Part shown: one piece after another, positions 1 through 5,908 of the stretch | Position numbering within the stretch: position 1 is the first letter of the stretch | Layout: every line of letters starts with the position of its first letter | DNA from: Sulfurimonas sp. | GTDB taxonomy: Bacteria > Campylobacterota > Campylobacteria > Campylobacterales > Sulfurimonadaceae | DNA length: 5,908 nucleotides | Assembly: GCA_030673275.1 (NCBI GenBank) | Contig: DAOVJL010000085.1 | Span: forward strand, 1 to 5,908 | Reading direction: 5' to 3' | Program-made: the position numbers and the translations under genes | The notes under the pieces: generated by a model | Seen by the model: the letters and a program-made list of their open reading frames with translations, nothing else | Told to the model about the DNA's origin: nothing | Database searches by the model: none

Positions 1-21
1 ATCTGCATTTAAAATAGACAT
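1..21 (-). CDS. Possible 5' end of a divergent leftward gene (partial, 7 codons)
   Basis: On the minus strand an ATG at 21-19 opens a frame that stays open to the window edge, reading MSILNAD. A GGA lies 8 bases upstream of that ATG, and an extended -10-like sequence lies further upstream (50-58). These signals and the divergent layout make a real gene start plausible. Seven codons are far too few to recognise a product, and the frame could be open by chance. Confidence 0.3.
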
Positions 22-49
22 TATAATTTTCCGTTTATATTTTTTTTAA

Positions 50-58
50 ATTTTACCA
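50..58 (-). promoter_or_regulatory. Candidate sigma-70 extended -10, leftward
   Basis: Read on the minus strand, 58-50 is TGGTAAAAT, matching the extended -10 form TGnTAnAAT. Transcription would start near 43, leaving a leader of about 22 bases before the possible leftward ATG at 21. The region is so AT-rich that chance matches are likely. No -35 is visible, but campylobacterial sigma-70 promoters commonly lack one. Confidence 0.3.
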
Positions 59-73
59 TAAATATAACATTTT

Positions 74-82
74 TGGTACAAT
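74..82 (+). promoter_or_regulatory. Candidate sigma-70 extended -10 for the nucleosidase-SDR unit
   Basis: The sequence TGGTACAAT fits an extended -10 (TGnTAnAAT). Its end lies only 5 bases before the ATG at 88, so the transcript would begin at or next to the start codon. No Shine-Dalgarno sequence precedes that ATG, which agrees with a leaderless or nearly leaderless message. This is inferred from sequence only. Confidence 0.4.
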
Positions 83-87
83 ATTAT

Positions 88-621
88 ATGTTATATATTT
101 TAACCGCTTTAAAGCCTGAGGCACAGGCATTTGTTGATAGATATAAGCTGAATAAATCAGAGTATGGAAATTTTACTATTTTTACAGGTAGTAATATCAA
201 AGTTATCGTTAGTGGTCTTGGTGTTAATAATGCCAAACTTGCTACCACTGCCATTATAAAAAAATTTAAACCTGAAAATGATGATATTTTTTTAAATATT
301 GGTATCTGCGGGGCGAATAAAGAGTATAAAATTGGTCAACTTTTAGAAATAGGCTCAATTATCTATAATGATAATAAGTACATTATTAACAGTAACTTTC
401 CCAATATAATTACATGTAAAGATAGTGAAGTGTATGAAGACAATGGTAATATTGTAGATATGGAATCTTTTGGTTTTTACTCAGCAACCAAAGATATAAA
501 AAATCGCTACATGTATAAAGTTGTAAGTGATCATTTTGAACCAAGCAAAGTTACAAAAGATAAAACAAAATCATTAATATTCAATGTAATCGAAGAGGTT
601 ATGAAAAAGGTTAAAGTATGA
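88..621 (+). CDS. Short nucleoside phosphorylase/nucleosidase-family protein (MTAN-like)
   Basis: This 177-residue protein looks like the PNP/UDP phosphorylase superfamily, closest in style to methylthioadenosine/S-adenosylhomocysteine nucleosidases, which cleave the N-glycosidic bond of nucleosides in the cytoplasm. Visible family elements are an N-terminal strand with a nearby Glu (residues 1-12), VSGLGVNNA (41-49), the glycine-rich NIGICGA (70-76), VDME (123-126, Glu126 in the place of the ribose-binding Glu) and VVSDH (145-149, Asp148 in the place of the catalytic Asp). MTAN enzymes are usually about 230 residues. Here only about 46 residues separate GICGA from VDME, roughly half the usual distance, so part of the base-binding region is missing. 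The frame stays open back to a TTG at 73, but ATG 88 gives the normal family N-terminus. G+C is about 28% (hand count, 181-540), below the genes to the right. The substrate is unknown; loss of activity is possible. Confidence 0.7.
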   Translation: MLYILTALKPEAQAFVDRYKLNKSEYGNFTIFTGSNIKVIVSGLGVNNAKLATTAIIKKFKPENDDIFLNIGICGANKEYKIGQLLEIGSIIYNDNKYIINSNFPNIITCKDSEVYEDNGNIVDMESFGFYSATKDIKNRYMYKVVSDHFEPSKVTKDKTKSLIFNVIEEVMKKVKV

Positions 622-1307
622 AAAAAGTTGTAGTCACCGGTGCTAGCAGTGGAATAGGAAAAGAGATAACTAATAGACTTTTAAAGTTAGGATATGAAGT
701 TATTGGTATTAGTAGAAGTATTAAGAAAGAAGATTTTAATAATGAAAATTTCACCTCTTTTCCAGCAAATTTATCGGATGAAACCTCAGTACTTAATACA
801 TGTAAAACCTTAACAAAAGAAAATATATACATGTTGATTAACTGTGCGGGATTTGGCAGATTTGAACCACATGAAGAGTTGAGCAGCAAAACTATTACCG
901 AAATGGTTTATTTAAACCTTACAGCACCTATGCTACTCACCAATGCTCTACTTCGTAGTTTGAAAAAAAACGATGGTTATCTAATTAACATTAATAGTAT
1001 TGAAGCTCTAAGAGCCAGTAAATTTGCCGGTGTTTACAGTGCAACAAAAGCCGGGCTTAAAGCATTTGGAGATTCTCTCTTTGAAGAGAGTAGAAAAAGC
1101 GGACTGAGTGTCACAAATATTAATCCAGATATGACACAAAGTAGTTTTTACGATGAGCTTAGGTTTGATGTCAGCACTAAAGAAGATGAAAAACTTTTAT
1201 GCAGTGATATAGCAGATGCTATTGAGCATATACTAAGCATGAGAAAAGGTGCCGTAGTAAGTGAATATACTGTTAGAAGTTTAAAATTTGGGATTTCTAA
1301 AAAATAA
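618..1307 (+). CDS. Classical short-chain dehydrogenase/reductase (SDR)
   Basis: This 229-residue cytoplasmic Rossmann-fold oxidoreductase carries every classical SDR motif. They are the cofactor loop TGASSGIG (7-14), NCAGFG (75-80, the NAG motif), Asn100 in the central helix, catalytic Ser127, and YSATK (140-144) with Tyr140 and Lys144. An NP at 169-170 stands where the usual PG follows the sixth strand. Arg33, just after the second strand (ISRS), suggests a preference for NADP(H); this is inferred from family trends. The start ATG overlaps the stop of the upstream nucleosidase-like gene (ATGA), with AAGG at 607-610 seven bases before it, so the two are probably co-transcribed and translationally coupled. 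The length is normal for a compact SDR. The substrate cannot be read from the sequence. A link to the neighbouring flagellar or sugar genes is possible but unsupported. Confidence 0.85.
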   Translation: MKKVVVTGASSGIGKEITNRLLKLGYEVIGISRSIKKEDFNNENFTSFPANLSDETSVLNTCKTLTKENIYMLINCAGFGRFEPHEELSSKTITEMVYLNLTAPMLLTNALLRSLKKNDGYLININSIEALRASKFAGVYSATKAGLKAFGDSLFEESRKSGLSVTNINPDMTQSSFYDELRFDVSTKEDEKLLCSDIADAIEHILSMRKGAVVSEYTVRSLKFGISKK

Positions 1308-1347
1308 AGTGGATTGCAAAGCCGGAGAAAACACCCTGAGATAAAAA

Positions 1348-1602
1348 TTATGATTTAATATCTAACTTGGATATTTTTGGAGCTTCTGTTGAGCTTAGAA
1401 AATCTATATTTTTTTTAATCTGTTTTATTGAACTTGAGGTCTCATCTTTTAAGGTATGAATTAAAATCGAAGCCTCTCTCAAGAGGTACATCGCTTCTTT
1501 AGCATCAGCAACATCAGTAAACTTTGGAACTTCATCTAAGAGTTTATCTAAAACATCAGTATCTTTTTCAACTATAGCTATTTTTAGCTTACTTAGCCAC
1601 AT
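1348..1602 (-). CDS. Small helical protein downstream of fliS, possible FliT-like chaperone
   Basis: This 84-residue protein is rich in Lys, Glu, Asp and Leu and lacks Cys, a signal peptide or membrane segments. Its pattern suggests two or three amphipathic helices: about 1-25 (start MWLSKLKIAIVEKD), 32-50, and 54-71 ending IKKNIDFL. Its ATG lies inside the end of fliS, overlapping by 14 bases in another frame, with GGAGAG nine bases upstream (1617-1612). It is therefore very probably co-transcribed with fliS and coupled to it. In many flagellar operons the gene after fliS is fliT, the small helical chaperone of the FliD cap. Position, size and predicted helicity fit that role, but I see no diagnostic FliT motif, so the function is inference from context. 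It resembles small uncharacterised proteins I associate with Campylobacterota. Confidence 0.7.
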   Translation of the reverse strand: MWLSKLKIAIVEKDTDVLDKLLDEVPKFTDVADAKEAMYLLREASILIHTLKDETSSSIKQIKKNIDFLSSTEAPKISKLDIKS

Positions 1603-1963
1603 CTGTAGTTTCTCTCCACGCTTCTAAAAGACCTTTAAACACATTGCTAACCTCATCAAGTTTATCAGTATTATTATCAATACTAGCAGAAGTTAAAAGC
1701 TTAATTTCATAAGCATAAAGTCCCTGTAAATATTCAGACACCTGACCTTGAGACATATCCAAAGTATTTACTAATTCTGTAATTATTTCTATAGAACGAT
1801 TTGTCCAATAAACTTTTTTTTCTATATTAACATCTTTTATAGCTTTCTTTGCCTGTGCATTAAAACGAAGAACCCCCTCGTATAGCATTTCTATTAGTTT
1901 TGTCGGTGACTCAACACCAACGTTATTTTGAGCATAAATGTTATGAGCTGTATTACCATACAT
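1589..1963 (-). CDS. fliS: FliS, flagellin export chaperone
   Basis: FliS binds the C-terminal end of newly made flagellin in the cytoplasm, prevents early polymerisation, and delivers it to the flagellar type III export gate. The predicted 124-residue product starts MYGNTAHNIYAQNNV and continues with SPTKLIEMLYEGVLRF, the classical FliS opening, then helices with NRSIEIITELVNTLD and YLQGLYAYEIKLL. It contains no Cys. The frame also has an ATG at 2005 that would add 14 residues (mostly Asn, Ser, Lys and Asp). I prefer 1963 because AAGGA at 1975-1971 sits seven bases before it, the protein then begins at the conserved FliS N-terminus, and the ATG at 2005 lies almost on the predicted sigma-28 transcription start. 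It diverges from fliD and overlaps the next leftward gene. Confidence 0.93.
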   Translation of the reverse strand: MYGNTAHNIYAQNNVGVESPTKLIEMLYEGVLRFNAQAKKAIKDVNIEKKVYWTNRSIEIITELVNTLDMSQGQVSEYLQGLYAYEIKLLTSASIDNNTDKLDEVSNVFKGLLEAWRETTDVAK

Positions 1964-1970
1964 ATTGGAA

Positions 1971-1975
1971 TCCTT
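1971..1975 (-). promoter_or_regulatory. Shine-Dalgarno site that sets the fliS start
   Basis: AAGGA on the minus strand, followed by a 7-base spacer to ATG 1963. The alternative ATG at 2005 has no comparable purine-rich site before it, so this element decides between the two starts. Confidence 0.8.
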
Positions 1976-2012
1976 TTTTTTACTATCACTTTCTAAGTTA
2001 TTCATGCCAAGT

Positions 2013-2039
2013 AAATCGGTAAGAAAAATAATTTCTTTA
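2013..2039 (-). promoter_or_regulatory. Sigma-28 (FliA) promoter for fliS
   Basis: On the minus strand TAAA (2039-2036) is followed by exactly 15 bases and then ACCGATTT (2020-2013). The FliA consensus is TAAA-N15-GCCGATAA, so the -35 and spacing match fully and five of eight -10 bases match, including the CCGAT core. Transcription should start near 2006, about 43 bases before the fliS ATG at 1963. Late-class control fits a flagellin chaperone. Confidence 0.65.
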
Positions 2040-2052
2040 ATATAAATATCAC

Positions 2053-2068
2053 TGGTACTTTATTTGCT
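2053..2068 (+). promoter_or_regulatory. Sigma-54 (RpoN) promoter for fliD
   Basis: TGGTAC-tttat-TTGCT matches the RpoN -24/-12 consensus TGGCAC-N5-TTGCW with one mismatch. The invariant GG (2054-2055) and GC (2066-2067) are exactly ten bases apart. The following TTT gives the TTTGCTT form typical of Campylobacter and Helicobacter. The predicted start is near 2079, giving a leader of about 68 bases. In this phylum RpoN with the FlgS/FlgR two-component pair drives the middle flagellar genes. Confidence 0.75.
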
Positions 2069-2077
2069 TTTATTAAC

Positions 2078-2104
2078 TAAATAATTTGTTTTTTTTGCCG
2101 ATAT
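2078..2104 (+). promoter_or_regulatory. Sigma-28 (FliA) promoter for fliD
   Basis: TAAA (2078-2081), a spacer of exactly 15 bases, then GCCGATAT (2097-2104). This matches the FliA consensus TAAA-N15-GCCGATAA at all but one position. The predicted start is near 2111, about 36 bases before the fliD ATG. The TAAA sits over the predicted start point of the upstream sigma-54 promoter, so the two promoters are in tandem and physically overlap. Confidence 0.78.
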
Positions 2105-2146
2105 TACTACTAATAAAATTGTAAATAACTATATAAAGGATTTATT

Positions 2147-3814
2147 ATGGCAGCTATTAATTCACTGGGAATTGGCTCTGGCGTACTTACGGCAGACATA
2201 ATTGATCAGCTTCGTGAAGTAGATGAATCAACTATTATAAAGCCACTGGAAGATAAGATTACTTTGGCAAACCAGAGAGAGGATGCTTACGACCTTCTCT
2301 CTTCTCTTATGACTACATTTAAGACCAGTGCCTATACTCTTGATGGTGATAATCTTTATCAAGCTCGTTCTGTCACTGGAAATACAGACGCATTAACAGT
2401 TACAGCGGAGTCAGGTTCTGACGTTCAATCTTTTAATATAACTAATATAGATAAAGCTGAAAAAGATGTTTGGAACTCTCTTAGCATGTTTACTGCTACA
2501 GACAGTGCTATCTCTTCATTAGGGGCAGGAACACTTACTATTGACAGTGGTACAGACTCTTTTACTGTTGATTATACGGCTACAAGCACTTTGGATGAAA
2601 TCAAAGATGCAATCAATGAAGCTGCCGGAACAAAGATGACTGCATCTATTTTAGAAGTTGGAGAGGGTGAATTTGAGCTGATTATAACTGCAAACGATGT
2701 TAACGAAGCTATAACATTCACTGATTCAAATGCAGCTGTAAATCAACTAGACACTATTACTCTTACTAACAATATCGCAGCAGGCGACACCTTTACTTGG
2801 AGCGATGGTACTAACAGTATCACTCTTGATGAAGCACTTCTAGACTTTGTTGTAGGTGATACTCCAGCTCAAGCAGGAACAAAAATAGCGGATGCAATTA
2901 ATGCAGATCCGACATTAAGTGCACTTTATACTGCAACTGCAACTGCTGATGGTTTTACAATAGAAGCTAAAACTGCCGGGACATCTTTTACTGGTGAATC
3001 AACTTCAACCGGAACAGGTCAAACATCAGCTGAAGTTATTACAACAGCCAACACAAGCCTTGCTAGTGCACTTAATCTTAACAATATTCAAGTAGCAGAA
3101 GCTGCTACATTTTTATATAATGGTATCTTAATCACTCGTTCTTCAAATGAGATAAGCGATTTGATTAATGGTGTAACATTAACGCTAAATCAAAATCAGG
3201 CTGTTGATGATTCTGCAAATATCGAGATTAAACAAAATGAAACTTCTATAAGTTCAGAAATATCTATATTTGTAAATAGTTACAACAGTTTAATTACAAA
3301 TCTCCAAGATATGACTAGATCAAATAGAGAGTCAGGCAGTGTTGGTATATTTAACGGGGAGAGCTTTGTAAAATCAATATCAAGAGAACTTAATGCAATT
3401 ATATTGCAAGTAGATAAGAATGGTAACTCTCTTATAGATTATGGGATTGAACTAGACAGATACGGTATTATGAGTTTAGACGTTGATGTATTTGCTAATA
3501 AGTTTGTTACAGATGCAGAGGGGATGGAACTATTTTTTAGTGGTGACAGTACTACTGATGGAGTATTTACAAAACTCAATGACAAGATGAATGACTACGT
3601 TGGATACCAAAAACTTCTATCCAATTTTTCTGACCAACTTGATGATAGAAAAGATGCTCTGGTAAGCCAATATGACAAACTTAAAGCTTCACTTGACTCT
3701 CGCTATGAGATTATGACAAAAAGATTCATTGCTTATGATGCTATGATTAGTAGAATTAACTCACAATTCTCATCTCTTCAAATGATGATTGACGCTGAAT
3801 TAGATAAAGACTAA
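2147..3814 (+). CDS. fliD: FliD, flagellar filament cap protein (HAP2)
   Basis: FliD is exported by the flagellar type III apparatus and forms the oligomeric cap under which flagellin folds into the growing filament. The 555-residue protein begins with the family signature SLGIGSGV (6-13) and a helical FliD_N region to about 100. The FliD_C part begins near YNGILITRSSNEISDLINGV (324-343) and ends in a helical region with YDAMISRINSQFSSLQMMID (530-549), close to the usual FliD C-terminus. There is no signal peptide and no Cys, as expected for an exported axial protein. Between about 125 and 300 lies a Thr/Ala/Asp-rich surface region with two similar units (see findings). The length is within the broad family range. 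ATG 2147 is preceded by AAGGA (2136-2140) at six bases. Tandem sigma-54 and sigma-28 promoters lie upstream. No terminator hairpin is seen after the stop, so read-through into pseB is possible. Confidence 0.95.
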   Translation: MAAINSLGIGSGVLTADIIDQLREVDESTIIKPLEDKITLANQREDAYDLLSSLMTTFKTSAYTLDGDNLYQARSVTGNTDALTVTAESGSDVQSFNITNIDKAEKDVWNSLSMFTATDSAISSLGAGTLTIDSGTDSFTVDYTATSTLDEIKDAINEAAGTKMTASILEVGEGEFELIITANDVNEAITFTDSNAAVNQLDTITLTNNIAAGDTFTWSDGTNSITLDEALLDFVVGDTPAQAGTKIADAINADPTLSALYTATATADGFTIEAKTAGTSFTGESTSTGTGQTSAEVITTANTSLASALNLNNIQVAEAATFLYNGILITRSSNEISDLINGVTLTLNQNQAVDDSANIEIKQNETSISSEISIFVNSYNSLITNLQDMTRSNRESGSVGIFNGESFVKSISRELNAIILQVDKNGNSLIDYGIELDRYGIMSLDVDVFANKFVTDAEGMELFFSGDSTTDGVFTKLNDKMNDYVGYQKLLSNFSDQLDDRKDALVSQYDKLKASLDSRYEIMTKRFIAYDAMISRINSQFSSLQMMIDAELDKD

Positions 3815-3825
3815 ACTCTTTATAT

Positions 3826-3841
3826 TGGTACTGGAATTGCT
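3826..3841 (+). promoter_or_regulatory. Sigma-54 (RpoN) promoter for pseB-pseC
   Basis: TGGTAC-tggaa-TTGCT has GG (3827-3828) and GC (3839-3840) exactly ten bases apart. Both half-sites are identical to those of the fliD sigma-54 site, while the 5-base spacer differs. The predicted start is near 3852, leaving about 23 bases before the pseB ATG at 3875, with AGGA (3865-3868) six bases from the ATG. It lies in the short fliD-pseB gap, so the sugar genes probably have their own RpoN start in addition to any read-through. Confidence 0.75.
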
Positions 3842-3871
3842 AGTTAATCTGTAAGACAATTTTCAGGATGA

Positions 3872-4882
<1,011 letters not shown>

Positions 4883-5908
4883 ATGATACCGTACTCTACT
4901 CAGCTAATTGAAGATGATGATATTAATGCAGTAGTTGAAGTTTTAAAAAGTCCTTACCTTACTCAAGGCAAACAGGTGGAGGAGTTTGAAAAGGCTCTTT
5001 GTACTTATACTGGCGCCAAACATGCCATAACATTCAACTCTGCAACTTCAGCACTGTTTAGTGCATACTCAGTATGTGAGATTGGTAAAGATGATGAAAT
5101 TATAACAACGCCCATCAGTTTTGTAGCAACTTCAAATATGTTTGTAGAACTCAAAGCAAAACCTGTCTGGTGTGATATTAAACTTGACGGCAACATTGAT
5201 GAAAGGTTTATTGAAAAACTTATCACTCCAAGAACAAAAGCAATAGTTCCAGTTCATTTTGCCGGAAAACCTGTTGAGATAGAAAAAATCCATAAAATTG
5301 CTAAAAAACACAACCTACTTGTAATTGAAGACGCTGCACATGCCCTTGGTTCAAGTATAAATGGCAAAAAGATAGGATCTCTCTCTGATATGACTATATT
5401 CAGCTTTCATGCGATAAAGCCTATAACAACAAGTGAAGGTGGAGCTGTACTAACTGACAACGATGAATATGCAAAAAAACTTAGACTTATCCGATCACAT
5501 GGTATGGTTAAAAAAGAACTATGGAATTCTGATATGATAAGCTTAGGGTATAACTTTAGGCTAACAGAAGTAGCTGGTTCACTTGGTATAACACAGATAA
5601 AAAAGCTAGATAGTTTTATAAAAATAAGAAATAAAATCGCAGCTTATTATAATGAAAGATTTAAAGATGAGAAGCTCTTTGCAACTATCAAATTAGAAGT
5701 AAATATAGTTAGTTCCAGACACCTATACCCTATACTTCTTGCACCGGAATTACACTGTCCAAAAGAGGACATATTTAGAGAACTTCAAGAGAGTGGGATT
5801 GGTGTGCAAGTTCACTATAAACCAATCTATCAAAACAGCTTTTATAAAGAAAAGTTTGGTGAGTTTTCGCTACCTGTTGCAAATGACTTTTATAGATCAG
5901 AAATATCC
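4883..5908 (+). CDS. pseC: PseC, PLP-dependent aminotransferase of pseudaminic acid synthesis (3' end cut off)
   Basis: PseC transfers an amino group, typically from glutamate, to C4 of the PseB product, giving UDP-4-amino-4,6-dideoxy-N-acetyl-AltNAc, using pyridoxal phosphate. The reading frame is open for 342 codons to the window edge. Family members are about 375 residues, so roughly the last 30-40 residues are missing. DegT/DnrJ/EryC1-family features are YLTQGKQVEEFE (25-36), the cofactor-phosphate region NSATSAL (52-58), IEDAAHALGS (148-157, Asp150 facing the PLP ring), FHAIKPITTSEGG (175-187, Lys179 as the Schiff-base lysine) and GYNFRLTE (222-229). The ATG directly follows the pseB TAA with no gap, and only a weak purine-rich stretch inside the pseB end precedes it, so translational coupling is likely. 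It should share the pseB promoter. Confidence 0.93.
   Translation, partial: MIPYSTQLIEDDDINAVVEVLKSPYLTQGKQVEEFEKALCTYTGAKHAITFNSATSALFSAYSVCEIGKDDEIITTPISFVATSNMFVELKAKPVWCDIKLDGNIDERFIEKLITPRTKAIVPVHFAGKPVEIEKIHKIAKKHNLLVIEDAAHALGSSINGKKIGSLSDMTIFSFHAIKPITTSEGGAVLTDNDEYAKKLRLIRSHGMVKKELWNSDMISLGYNFRLTEVAGSLGITQIKKLDSFIKIRNKIAAYYNERFKDEKLFATIKLEVNIVSSRHLYPILLAPELHCPKEDIFRELQESGIGVQVHYKPIYQNSFYKEKFGEFSLPVANDFYRSEIS

Noticed and set aside
73..87. TTG at 73 as the start of the nucleosidase-like gene
   Set aside because: It would add five residues not typical of the family, it lies within the likely -10 element, and it has no ribosome site. ATG 88 gives the normal N-terminus.
73..88. TTGGTAC before gene 1 as a sigma-54 site
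   Set aside because: The first half-site looks like those before fliD and pseB, but ten bases after GG there is TA instead of the required GC.
611..889. Minus-strand open frame of 92 codons
   Set aside because: It lies inside the SDR gene, whose full set of SDR motifs shows the plus frame is the real one. The translation has no recognisable features.
1308..1360. Weak AT-only palindrome near AAATtatgATTT as an intrinsic terminator
   Set aside because: The stem is only four A/T pairs with no GC content, too weak to support a terminator call.
1995..2010. TTGGCAT on the minus strand as a sigma-54 site for fliS
   Set aside because: The GG (2008-2007) is followed after ten bases by TT, not GC, so the -12 element is missing.
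3815..3860. Terminator after fliD
   Set aside because: No stable inverted repeat followed by a T-run is visible. The gap is better explained by the sigma-54 site and the pseB ribosome site.
5005..5226. Minus-strand open frame of 73 codons
   Set aside because: It lies within pseC, which is continuous on the plus strand to the window edge with all key PLP residues.

Overview
The window reads as a chromosomal segment from a flagellated member of the Campylobacterota, probably close to Sulfurimonas. This rests on low G+C, the protein styles of FliS, FliD, PseB and PseC, and flagellar promoters of the sigma-54 and sigma-28 types. The assignment is by recognition only; no search was run. There is no sign of a mobile element, CRISPR array, tRNA or rRNA.

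Left part (about 1-1307): a short AT-rich start region, possibly holding divergent promoters and the first seven codons of a leftward gene. It is followed by a tight two-gene rightward unit: an unusually short nucleoside phosphorylase/nucleosidase-family protein (start moved to 88) and a classical short-chain dehydrogenase that overlaps it by ATGA. The specific substrates of both are unknown.

Middle part (about 1348-3814): a flagellar cap module arranged divergently. Leftward run fliS (flagellin export chaperone, start moved to 1963) and a small helical protein that overlaps the end of fliS and sits where a FliT-type chaperone might be expected. Rightward runs fliD (filament cap). The 183-base gap between them carries three well-matched flagellar promoters: sigma-54 and sigma-28 sites in tandem facing fliD, and a sigma-28 site facing fliS.

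Right part (3815-5908): pseB and pseC, the first two enzymes of CMP-pseudaminic acid synthesis, which supplies the sugar that decorates flagellin in this phylum. They abut head to tail, and pseC runs off the right edge. The 60-base gap before pseB holds a second sigma-54 site with the same two half-sites as the one before fliD. The regulatory layout suggests that cap assembly, flagellin export and flagellin sugar supply are switched on together during flagellar assembly. The promoter wiring is the most interesting content of the window. I see no evidence for a wholly new system.
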